Assembly: GCA_038380795.1 (NCBI GenBank)
Contig: CM076261.1
Coordinates: 37,473,866 to 37,537,865 of the forward strand
DNA length: 64,000 bases
Direction: 5' to 3'
Source: Pyrocephalus nanus
Taxonomy: Eukaryota; Chordata; Aves; Passeriformes; Tyrannidae
The first letter of the stretch is position 1. Every line of letters begins with the position of its first letter. Of this stretch, positions 30,795 through 43,500 are shown piece by piece. The notes below the pieces were generated by a model that was not told the DNA's origin, did no database searches, and worked only from the letters and a program-made list of their open reading frames with translations. The translations under genes were made by a program, and so were the position numbers.

Positions 30795-33700
30795 GTCTGC
30801 AAAGAAGAGGTATGTTAATTGGATAAAGGGACTGCAGTATGAGATAATAAAAGACTAAAATGCAGTATGGTGCCTTGTGTGAGGATTTCAAAGGGACTAC
30901 CACTATCTAAAATGCTTATGTGAGACTGTGGTTCACAAGTGTCGGAAAATAAAATGCTATTGCTGCAGTCTGCAGCTCTACACTGTCAGCCTGATTTTTG
31001 ATGGTGTTGGATTCTCAGAAGATATTGCCACTTCAACTAATTTCAGCTACAGTGAGTGGAAACTACATGCAGCTGAAAAAACAAATTACACAAAAGCATG
31101 TAATTTAAAAATGGAAGGACAAACAGTCAGGTAAAGGTGTTTACTGTGTGATATCTGCTACAAATTCTCTATGTGAGTCAGGCAAATTAACATAGATTCC
31201 CTGTTAAAAGGAACAAAGAAACAAATAAAACACAAAAATCCCAAACCAAACCAAACCAACCAAACAACTCCCCCCACACGCAAATACTTTCCTCTGCTGT
31301 GTCTCTTCCACTATTTGTCCACACGAATGTGAGCTCTTCCAATCCAAGACTATTTTAAATGTTAATTAAATGTTCATTAACTGTTTGTTAGTTCATTTAT
31401 GTGTTCATAAAATACTATGAGTTCTTTCTTTTATTTTAAAGAACCTTTACATATCAGTCAAAGAAGACCACAACTCACTATCTGCTTTACCAGCACTTAT
31501 AGCACAGCAGTGATGATAAGTGTTGTATACTTCACAATTCTGAGGGAAGTCGCACCAAAATGAAGCATTTATTAGAAATCAGACAAGGTTATACATTTAG
31601 CCAGAAGTATCAGGAAAGATAAAAGTTTGCTTATAGCTTATCCCTAAATTACAGATAGATGTAGAGATTTAGTCGTCTTTTACTTTAGCGCTTCAAGGTT
31701 GTAGAAATGTGTTTACATGTTCACTTAGACCACTGGGTTAAAATAAAATAACATAAAAATGGTGCCTTGCATCTGATACGAAGCAACAAGGAATTTGCTT
31801 AATTGAATTTGTAGGTCAGACCCTTCTTCCATTCAAGTCAATTCCCCATTGATCACACTAAAGTGGGGAAGGAGCAGAGGGAAACTTTCACATTTAGAGT
31901 TATGTGGAGACGTTTTCACTCAGATTAAACTAGGACTCAAAAGTGGCTATTTATATGCATGAGACCAACACAAAGTGCATATTCTGCCTCAGGATTAAAG
32001 CATTTAGTTTTTCAAGAGGGAACAGTTCATTGATCAATGCTTTATGCCTACATTTCTCATTTTGATAGAGCTTTGCCCATGAACTCTCATTAGATGTCCT
32101 GATTCCAACTTAAAACTTCAATTTGATTTCAACTCCAGCAGTAAGATGTCATGAAGGAAACAGATTGTTCCATGTATTCATCTAAATATAGGGCAAAGCT
32201 AGGTATATATCAACAGCATTTCATCATCAGTGACATGTACCACCAAGACGAATTGATGCTGAGGGCTGCAATTTCTAATCACTTGGTATGTTTACAATTA
32301 ATTGTATGTACAGCTAAGAGTATCTCAATTTATTTGCTAAGGCATTTTTGCTAAACCAAGCAATTTTACTGCTAAACATAGACACCAGAAAAGTTGTGTC
32401 CATTAACATGACTAGTTTCACATGTCTAATATATGGTCTCATAGTTAACCAGTCTGATAATTTAATGTCATGGTACAACTGCTTTACACTGAATATTTGA
32501 TATAAGCCAGATTAAAATTTGATTTCAGAAGATTCCCTCCCAATATATTTCACTTTCCCTACCATCTTCTGCCATAGCAATACAAAATGGTATTTCCAGC
32601 ATTTTTTTTCACCAAAACCAAATAAACAAACAAAAGGAAACGTGGAACTTATTGGTTGCAAAGTTCCAAAACAGCTAAAAGGTTTTTCTTCAGACAACAC
32701 TCAATTTAATGGCAATTGTGTGGCTAAATTCTTACATAGATCTGAATGCACTTCTTTCATTATATGCCCTTTTAACAAATTCCTGCCAAATATGATGTGA
32801 ATAAGTTGTAGAGTTGTGGTTCAGAAACTAATTCACACTCATTATTTTCATGAGTTACAGTACATGCCATTTCACCCTTCAGAATATTTGTATTTAGATT
32901 ACTTTAAGAGCACATTCTAGGCTAAATCCAAAATCTCTCTCTAATAAATACTAAAATATGCCTAATGTACCCAATATGTATCTTTCTGCAGGTAGAGGCT
33001 CCCTGCCATATTCTTAAAGTACTGGACTTGTTCCCAGAGTAATACTTTCAATTCTGCAGTGAATCACTATCATGTGCTGCAGCTAACCCATGAGGTGCTT
33101 GCGACTTTAGTACCTGAGAGCCACGACATTTCACAGACACCATCTCTGAGATCACTCTGACTTAAGGTATAAATCTTGATTTTTTTTTATTATAAAGCAC
33201 AGTATTAGAAATAAGCTACCTTTGAATAGTTTTGCAGAAGGTTAAATAGTGTAAATAGATCTGTATTTTAGGACAACAACACTACATCATCAGAACAATT
33301 CTGACAAATAAAAAGCTATTAGTCTACCAAAACTGTAATGAGATCATGATTAATAAACCCCTCTGAAAGGTCTGCATCAAAGTCAAGGCTTTTCTGTGAT
33401 TAATGTAAACATTCAGACCTTACTTTTGCCAAAAGCTGTGTGTTCCAGTTATCCAGCTCTACTGATTGATTTGTTCATTAGACTAATACATAATTTATCA
33501 CCTTGAAGAGGACAATTCATTATACAGATAGCATGAACAAGTAACTTTACACAGCCAAATCTTTAGAAGAATTAGCAGTGTTAACAGTTCCACGAAACCT
33601 GTTTTTGATGCAGAATTCAGACCAGCATAAAAACAATTAAATTGCTATAAAAATAGATCATTTCAGATAACTTATACACAATGGCCCCTGTGAATTCACA

Positions 33701-36700
33701 ATAGAGATCTATAAGAAATTTGATATTACAAAATATCCTTAGGTCCTTTTAACTACATTGTGCAAGATATTATGATAAGCCTACAAGCAGCTTTCTTAAC
33801 AATGAGCATAGAAATACAGTACAGTCTGTAATACACCCCATTTTCTAAATTAGGGAGAAAGTCTGTAAAATTTGCAGTGCTGGTTATTTTATTCTACAAT
33901 TTGCTCTCCAAAGTGCCTATGGGATTTTGCCTAGCAATAAGTGATAGAAAAAAATCATATAGAAATCAGGCAGAGTGGGTCATTACTCCAAGTAGGACAC
34001 TGCAAGAACTAAATTGTAACTCATTCCAGAGAACTGTTTATGCACTGAAAGTTAAAATAGGTGGAGATGGCAACACATTAGGGCATAAAGTAGACACCAT
34101 TACTCATCACACTTTCCCCTAATAGGAACACAAGGGATTATCATTATATCAATTTTATGGCTTTTTTATTTTATTTTAAACCTTTAAATGGATGTAATAG
34201 TTGCTTTTTTTGAAGAGGGAAAAACACCTACAATTAAATATCTTTGTAATTAAATGTGTAATGGGTATATGAAAAAGGATTGTTCCACTTAATTCATAAA
34301 ATTGATGGCAACACAATCTAAAGTCATATAGCCAGGTTTTCTCCCTCAACAATGCACAAGGAGAGATGTTTTGTTTTCCCTTTTTTTTTTTTTACATTAT
34401 TTTATTTTATTTTCCCAAGCAATAAAAGTGCACTAAAGCTTATGCACTCAACTGCAAGAGAGGGAACCGGGAGCATTTAGGGAAAGATCCACTGTGAAAG
34501 TCCACATTTATCTGGGAATTGGTATGTACAACAGCAAGCATATCACCAGTCTTGGAATACCAGCCTGCTCCTTGAAGTCTAGTTCAAAATAACAAGCCAG
34601 ACATGTTTTCTGTCATACCTTAGACACCATATTCCTAACAGGTATTTCCTTGAAGCAATTTCTCTAAACAGCATTACATTTCATTTCACATTGCAACACC
34701 AGTGACTGTGATAATCAAAGATTATTTCAGGTTCTTTAAGCCCCCTCATTCAGTTGTTTTGGGGTTTTTTTTGCTTCCTTTTTTTCTCCCCTGAATCATG
34801 GATCTGGCCTGGGGCAGCAGGGCATGATGAATACTGCTTTTTCTACTTTGTCTGTCATTATCCTAGAATTTGATCTGCAGTTTCAAGTGCAGTGTATTGC
34901 TTTCCTTTGCTATAGTAGAAGCTGATAAGCTAGTTGTTGCATACTCAAAGCTGTGGCAGGATGACTCAAAAGTAGGATATTTCATACAGAGTCGATACCA
35001 CCATTTATGTGACTTCTACCTTCATTCAAGAAGACTCATAAAGGAAATGCCTTAAAAGAAGACACTGCAGCAGCATGATTTGCACAGTAGAGAGAAAAAG
35101 ACTGTCAGAAGAAAGCTAGAGAAGCCAGGTGGTAGCGCAGAAGCTGATAATCTCCTACAGATCCAATGGAAACTTCCACTTCATAGAAGTGAATCCCTGT
35201 CTTTTGGTACAGGTTTAGGCAACTTATATCTGGTGGAATTATTCCATAAACTTTATAATACAGAGAGCCATTTTTTCAAAACCAAGGCTAAGACACTTCC
35301 TTCTCTCATGTATCCTCATGGAAAATGTGGCCTCCAGGAATGATGCATCCCATTTGCTTGTGTGGGCCTTCACTGACTTTATGAATATCAATAGGCAGAT
35401 ACCATGCACTAGGCAGGATCTTATAAGAAAAAGACAAACATATTTAGTGACAATCTTGAAAACAAAACAAAACAAACAACTACTGTGTGACATAAGGTTG
35501 AATTTCCACTGATGTGCTTTAATCAACTAAAAAGAATTAACATTTTTCCCATTATGAGAAAACACTTCATGAAACTATTTGCTAGGTGGATGTTCTACAT
35601 CAAGAAATATCTTTTTCATAATGTTTTATTTCCACATACTACTTCTTAGTTATTAAATATATATAGAGAGAAAACCTTCTATCCAAGGGATGTGACCATG
35701 GAATGAGCAGAACAAATTAAACTCCAAACAAAGGTTTCCTCCAAATAGTCTACAGAGCAAGCAATAACCAACAAGAAATGGGATAGGAGCTGATAGGAAA
35801 GCTTGCTTCATTGATTTTTTTCCTCTGCCCCAATTAGGTTAGGTAGATTCTATTCATCTGCTCACTTAAATAGATATGAATGTGAATTCTCTGAGGTATT
35901 CCTGAGAAGTTTTTAGTAAAATGTTTCCATATCACTGCACTAAGAGGGTTTGGAGGTAGCTGTCAGCTATGGGTATATAAATTAAATGGAAGATTATTGA
36001 TGAATTTGGAAAAAAAACCCCAAACAAACAATACAAAAAACAACACATTTTTTCCTCAAACTTTAGCTTTCCAAAATAGTTCAGTGATGTAAAAACAACA
36101 TTCCGTTTCACATTGTATAGCTCCATATTTATGACAGTATGACTGTAACTCTACAAAGTAAAAGTTATTTGGCTTTAGAGTGATCCACATATTATGTTCA
36201 CAGTATCCTATCAGCACACCAAGTATCTGTAAATTTGTCTATCTCTCCATGATAGATTGGGTGTTTTTGATGAACTTGTGAACTTGTCTCTGAACCCAGG
36301 TGGGCAGCTATCCATGACAAATTATTATGGCCATATCTGGAAACAGGAAAACCTGATCAATGAGTCCCTGATCCCACATGGAATAGTGGAGGAGCATGAA
36401 GTATTTTTTTTCTGTTTGGAAAATTTCTACAAAATCAAATTTTAATTTCCTTCTGTGGTAAGGAAGCTCAATAAAAACTAGATTTCTTGGTGAAAATAGC
36501 AGAAATTGATGCCCTGAGAAGTGCCTCAATATCAAATTACTTCACAGTGAGAAAGAATGAGTCACTGTTTCTGCATGCAATATGATAGGCACTTCAGATG
36601 CCTCTGAACAGCAGAAAGAGGCAAAATGCTCCTCTTATCCATGCCAATACGTGTGTGAAGGCAGCCCTGAGAGCTTGCTCAGGCTGGCTTGGCTGTAAAT

Positions 36701-39363
36701 GAGAGAAGATAACAAGTTGGGGAAGGCAACTCAGAGCCCATCATGGTCTAAAAGATAGAGGTTACCTGGTTAGCAGTGATTGCTTTGTGCAATGAGGCAG
36801 ATAGTGGAGGTGGAAGGGTGTTCTCCAGAGCCCCTCAGAGTCATGGTATTAGGAGTATAACTAAATTAGGGAGGAAGAAAAAGGTCTGAACATTGTCCTT
36901 GGATGGGACTGAAAGGAAAATCCCACAGTGAAAGGCAATAAGGGGCCTTAAAAATGAAAGGGCAACATATGATTCTATGATTCTCTGATTTTAGAAGTGT
37001 GATCATGGGAGCTTTGCCACTAGAATGTAAGAGAAACTTCACTAGGTCAAATTAACCCTTTGAGTTCCAGAGGGAAGAGGACAGGCTGGGTGGGAACAGC
37101 TAATAATCTGCTGAATTGCTCTGGGAAAGCACTGCAACTGGTAGTTTCACAGAAATTTCATGAGGCATAAAGAGAAAAGGGATGATAAGAAGAATCAGTT
37201 TAGGGAACACCTGCCCTGCCCTCTAATCTTCTAGTTTCTTCAGTTTTACCTTACTGCATTGCCTCCTCTGAGGTGTACCTCAACCCTTCTGTGGTCAGGC
37301 TGTAGGGGTGGCTGAAACACCATCGTAACATATACTGGCATTTGCTTTTCTGGATGATGAGTATTGAACCAAAAGAATACATCTTCAGTTCCACTCTGTA
37401 ATATATTTTAACAGCCCAATAATAACAACAACGTGATAGCAATAGATGCAGTGTTTAGTACTTTCATGGGCAGAACAGTCAACTACAGTAATCTGATGGT
37501 CATTACAAACTGTACTAGTTTGCAACAGCCAGCTGTCACATCATCATTTCACTGGTGCCAGCTGTGGAACTCACATAACTTCAAATGCTTACATACTTGC
37601 ATACCTAACATCCACTTACACAGGCCAATGCATGCTCCATTTATTTATTTGGCAGGAATTTTTAACATCAAGGATAAAGGGAATTATTTTCCTTTGGTTT
37701 GGGTCAGGCTTTGGGTCTTGAAAAAAGGCTGTGTGTTAATTCTGCATGCTTGCTAAATTAATTTTGAAAGCGAGAATATAGTATTATTACAGCACGTTTG
37801 CTGGTGAAATGTGATAAGGGAAATGCTGCTCTTCCAGTTATCTGTCAAGGACTCTGGACAGTAAGAACATGCCCAATGTGCTGTTGCAGAGGCTTAGCAA
37901 AAAAAAAAAAAAAAAAATTTGTTTTCTAGAAATATTTGTTTTAACTCAGTGGTTTACACAGCTTGTGGGAATGAAAGCAACACAAAGGTTACATTCCTTG
38001 ATGTTCTTCCATCTCTCAAACATGCTCAAAGCTCCCTCACTGTTAGGAGGCATTAATAGTAGGCACTCAGAGTGTGTCTATCATAATCAGAAAACAATAC
38101 GTTTAATTTAAAATATTTAGTACTTTTGTTTACTATATTGCAATCATGTCTACTATAAAAGGATTACACTGTATTTATGTTTAGATTTATCAACGACTTT
38201 CATTGAATGGGAGACCATGGAGGTCACTGCATTGCAACCTTCGGGTATTGCAAAAATTTTTAACATCTGGCACTGCATTATTAGAACTGCCACAGAGAAC
38301 TAAAGAGCTTTGAGAACCTATTACCATTCATACAGGTTGCGACTGATGAGATGAGATGTGAGTGGGTTTAGAGAGATAATTCTCTTGTATTTTTTCCTGA
38401 AAGAATACAGCACTATAAACATTTTTTACTTTTGCTGTCAATAAAAGTTTGAAATTAAACAAGCTTAGAACATTGATTTTTGATCCCTAACTATAAATTG
38501 TACACCAAAATTCAGTAAATAGCAAAACTGCATAAAGCATGTGGATTATAATCTGCTTTTCTTTCTTTTCTTGATTGAACAGATTTACATACCCTCAAAA
38601 GACTCCTCTCATATAGGTGTTATAGAAGATTTTAGATGTGTATATACTTTTTTTTATTCTATGTGTGGTTTCTTTTTCATATTATATATGATTTCTTTTT
38701 TTTGTTATATATATTTGTTCATGAACTTTCATGGACTTCATAGTGTTAAATTACTGTTGACTTTAAAACTGTTGCCAACTTCATGATTTTTGGCTCTGTT
38801 TCAGGGAAGTTCTTAATATGTGCCTAATTTGATACCAAACTGTAGAAACTAAGCCTGCTAATATAGCTCAGAGGACCTGTAAATAGTCTCGAGTTGGTGT
38901 TTTTAAGGGCATCTAGAGAGAACAAAACTTTAAAAAAGTGTTTACGGCAAATGTGAAGATCATAGGTTTCTACTAGTAAGAGAAATAAATGGATGAAAAA
39001 TTATTATTGAATATTACCACAATTTAATTAACACAGTTTTCATCTAGCTTATTCATGCTCATTATATATATGTTAGGGTCAATTGTAATTTGAAACAAAT
39101 TGCACTTACTTCAGTTCTAGGAAAACCTCAGCTTACCTTTGGCCACAGGTTCCAGCTTTTATTTCAGGATCTAGTTTTCCCTGGGAGGATGTGTGCAATT
39201 TGGCAGTAATGGACATTGTGTAGCACACAGCATAGAACAGAGTTTGCCTCAGAATTTCTGTGCTGTGCCAGAGCAAAAAGGGAAGATAATACAAATGTGG
39301 AAATACAGATGAGAGAAAACAAGAGAAGAGGAGAAGAGATTAAAATGGTTGAAAGAATCATAC
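30795..39363. other. Long AT-rich non-coding stretch, no gene seen
   Basis: No exon or RNA gene is recognised. Contents are a CCAAA-rich patch near 31235-31265, a T-run near 34380-34393, and an A/C-rich patch near 36010-36045. ATTCTATGATTCTCTGATT at about 36972-36990 resembles a plus-strand CR1 terminal repeat without a recognisable CR1 body. A 19-base A-run lies at 37899-37917. The block at about 36560-36990 is somewhat more GC-rich and could be a very old repeat. Short open frames occur throughout and match nothing known to me. Confidence 0.55.
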
Positions 39364-39490
39364 CATAGAATCATAGAATGATTTAGGTTGAAAGGGACCT
39401 TAAAGATCATCTAGTTCCTACCCACCTGCCATGGGCAGGGACACCTTCCATTATACCAGGTTGCTCAAAGCAGCATCCAACCTGGCCTTG
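39364..39490 (-). mobile_element. CR1-type LINE 3' fragment (minus strand)
   Basis: CATAGAATCATAGAATG at 39364-39380 is a well-preserved reverse-complement CR1 terminal repeat, followed by TTTAGGTTGAAAGGGACC and TTAAAGATCATCTAGTTCC, then the 3' UTR to CCTGGCCTTG. About 125 bases long and close to the family form, so it is one of the youngest-looking copies here. Confidence 0.88.
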
Positions 39491-40502
39491 TATATCTATA
39501 TTCAAAGAAAAACAAATCCTTCTATTTATCTATATTTAGAGATTTATGAAATCTTTTGTTTGTTTGTTTGAAAAAACCCTCTTTGTTGACACTTTTAGTT
39601 AGTCTGAACACTTACTATGAGACTAAATGGTTTAGATACACACCACTGAAGGAGAGAAGAGAGTTCAGTATAAGCCACTGAATTTTCATTATGTCCTATC
39701 TTCACACTTTGAAATATTTCTATATATTTATTACAAATCAATATGAAGTATATAATAAATTGTCCCTAGAGGGTTTTTTGGAGGGAAGTAAGCAGAGGTT
39801 AAGAAAAAGAAAGCAAACAAAACCCCTTGCCTATGTCACGCCATTTTTTCCTATTAATTCAAGAATACAACACGAAAACGCTCAACCACTTCTACAGTGC
39901 AAAAAAAAACCCCAAAAAACTCAAAACACAAAAAACCAACCCAGGTTAGGTTATCTATGAGTTACAGGTATTAAAGAGCTACCTACCAGACCATCATCTG
40001 GATATACAGATATTGTGTGTAGCTGGCACGGACTTGTGACAGACAAAGGACCACAAGATCAAGGGCCAGGAATTTGTTGCCAAATCCAGAAGAGAAATAC
40101 AGAGAATGGGGATGTTTGAAAAATATTTCATTGCTTTATATCTGCAACAAATTATCTACCATTGGGTCTTATTCCATAGCTCAGTGAAATCACTGTCAGG
40201 GGGCTTGAAGTCAGCACTGGTCTCTCCAAGTAGTTTTCAGATTATACTGTATCAAGAGATGGAAGGCAGTTTACTGAATGCAGTACAAGATTGAGAGACC
40301 AGGCAAAGATCTTTTATTTTATTTATGTAAGACTTGAAAAGTCTATTTTCTTGTAGAAATACCTCTGATGAGATTTCAAAAACCAGCACTCACTGGCTCA
40401 CTGTTTTCTTACGGATCAAGTGGGATCATGAATAAACATAGTCAGAAATGAACAGCCTACCCCCTGCACAGCTGTCCAAGGTGATCAGGGAGTGCAGGGG
40501 CA

Positions 40503-40522
40503 GACAGGACAGGACAGGACAG
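40503..40522. repeat. (GACAG)4 short tandem repeat
   Basis: Four exact GACAG units in a row, in an otherwise ordinary stretch. Confidence 0.9.
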
Positions 40523-43500
40523 ATGGGTGCAGCATCCTGATAAAGAAAAGAAACTCATCATTAGGCATAGGTCATGCTGCTGACTTCTTGATCCACAAAA
40601 CAGGGAGAAATTGCTGGGTAGAACGCCTCTCTCGAGTGCTGTTAGCAAACAAAGTCTGTTATATTGCAGTATTAAGCCCATGTGAGGTGGTGCCTGCGTG
40701 CTCCTGGGGTTTAAACTGCAAATCACAGGGTCATACTAAACCGGTGTGTGTCTACACAGGTAGTTTCACTTAATTTAACTGTCAGTCTAAATCATTTTAA
40801 CATCATCCCTTAAGTTAAACCGTTCATTCTTGGCAGCCTGCCTTTAAGATCTAGTCTTGCAATGAGTCCCTAGTTGAAGCTAATGGGGCTGTATGTGGTT
40901 GTAGGATACCAATTGCACAAAATTCATTAAAGGGCTGGGACTTATTTGGGTAAGACCAGCTCTGACACTTATGCTTACTGGGAGTTCTTTACACAAAAAA
41001 TATTCCTCTTGACTTCAGTGGCACTATTTATGGGTTAAAGTATAGCTCAGCAAGAATTTGGTTGCAGCCAGATGAAGATGTTTTTTACCTTGCTGATGTT
41101 CATCATCCCATTGAAATCAAGGTGATTATTATTATCTGTGGATTATTTGAATCATGAAGGATTTGCAGAAGTGGGATCTTCTTTTGCCATGGAAACATGA
41201 GATATTTATTCTCAGAATCCCAGGATTTCAACCATCGGAAAAAAAAAAAAAAACAGAGATAAAATAAAATAATAATTAAAAAAAATAATTCTATTACGTA
41301 CTTTGGTAATATTCCTAGAAGAACTCAGAGTAGCTCATTTATGCTCTTTATTTCTGGGTTAGAGAAAACAGTTATTTCTCTGCCAATGAAACAGCCTACA
41401 ATTTAGTTCCTATCATAGTCATATACACTTGCATTTTGGAGAGGAAAGTGCCCCTGTTCAGAAATATGCACATTTTATGACATAAATGCTATACAATCTT
41501 CAAAAAATTTGGATCTGGGCACAAAGGTATATGCTTTTCTGTCCAGGTACAAAACAATACAGCTGAGCTGATTAATGCCAAAACCCAACTTACCCATTTT
41601 AAGAGGCTGAAATATTATGCACAGCAGCACAATGAAATAAATGGAATTACTTATATAAGTGCTCTCCCACATAAAGGCTGCAAAACTCAATCTTGTAATT
41701 TCTTTCCTAGACCTGTTTTGCAATGTTAACTGGTGAGGCATTCCTATCCCTAAGATGTACTAACATACTCCAGCATGGAAAAACAGAGGATGTCTCCTCC
41801 TGAGCAAAAGAGCCTCTGCTTCAAATGATTTTATTGTCATTCAGATTTCAGCTTAGCTGCTTTTGAATGAGTTAAATCATGAGTGATAGAAAATTATTTT
41901 TTTTAAAAAAGTGCATAAGATGAATACAAGTAGCTATGAGAACATGCACTCATACTGCAATTGTAGTACAGACCATTAGACAGGGATTCTTTAGGTGTCT
42001 CACCTTTAAATTTTGCATTTCAGCTCCTCTTAGGCTTAAAATGCAGGGATATCAGAATTTACTTAACTGAGATATATACTGTTCTCATTCCCACTGGAAA
42101 GAAAAATCAGAGATATCACATTGGTTGCAGTGGAATTATTCTAGATTTGCCCTAAATAAGCTAATTCTTTTTTTGCTCTACAAAGCAACCTGGATATAAG
42201 AGGACCATATTCATGACAGATGATGTAATCCCAGTATCTGTGGAGGGTGTACAGGGAAAGTTGATCCAGGGGATGAATAGCTCCAGGACTACGGATTTTC
42301 TGCCTTTGAGAAAGAGGAAGTAAATCCATGTACTTTAATCTCATTGAACTTTATTCTTTGATTTTCCACCAGTGCATAAAGGTAATGAAAAGCACCAGAG
42401 TATCTGTTCTGCATATTACTGAAAAAGTCTGTATCTCACAAATACTTTTACTTAACATCGCACAAGACCTGCTTAATAACATGTATGGCTATAAGAATTC
42501 AAATCTTCGGGTTTCTATAAGCTTTTATGTATATTAAACAAATCTTTCTTTCTGTCAAAGGAGGATGTGTTTTCATAAAACAGTAAAAGATTTATGGTAT
42601 CTGGGCCTCAGTGAGGAGTCACTTAACACTTTAGAAAACTTACCTCTTCATCATGCAATGAAAATTATTCACAGCATCATTGTTCAAATCCTATCCTGAA
42701 GTTTATTGATAACACAAAGGTGAAGAAAAAACAAAGGAATCATCTTTGATTCCTGAACACATTTTGTCTTACACAAGAAAATGAGATTTCCCAAGCACTT
42801 TCAGCAAGTAAAACACACAGAGAGGAAAAATTATTAAACTGAAGTTATATCAAACCTGGAGTAGGAGTATCAACATAGAAATTCATCATGGGAATCAATT
42901 GTATTGTATGAAGAAACAGAAGAATGAAACATCAAATTGGATCGCCTACTCCTTTTTCTGTGGGAGCAGGGGTAGATAGCAATGCATTAAGTTCTGAGAT
43001 TCAAGGTACCTCAGTCCTTTGCCTTATCTTTGCTGCAAACTTTCAGAAAAATCAAGTGATTTTGTCACTGGACTTCAGTTTTGCATCTGTAAAATGAGAA
43101 TAATTACCTGTTTCTTGTCTAATTGGGCTACACAGATATAAAAGAAAACAGGGTATGGTTCTCATTTCACTCAGAACCTTTTAGTATTCCTAAACATAAT
43201 TTATTCCTTTAGTAATAAACATGAAAAAATATTGTCATGCCCCTATTTTATCTGTGGAGAAGAAAAGAATTTACAAACAGCTGAGCTGGCATTGTTTATG
43301 CTGTTCTGATTGCCTATCTTTGCTAGCCAGTGCAGTTACTATTGGCTCCGCACAAACCTTCTGGTGTTTCTTTTGCCCATTTGTACACATAACCACCTCT
43401 TCTGTGTTTGATGTTAGTATTTTTACTTGGTTCCATGTTAAGCCTGTTTATTCATCTTACATATTCAATGACAAAAAGCCAAAAACTTAGGCAGATGGAT

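Noticed and set aside
37899..37917. A19 run as a possible processed-pseudogene tail
   Set aside because: The preceding sequence is not recognisable as any transcript and I saw no target duplication.
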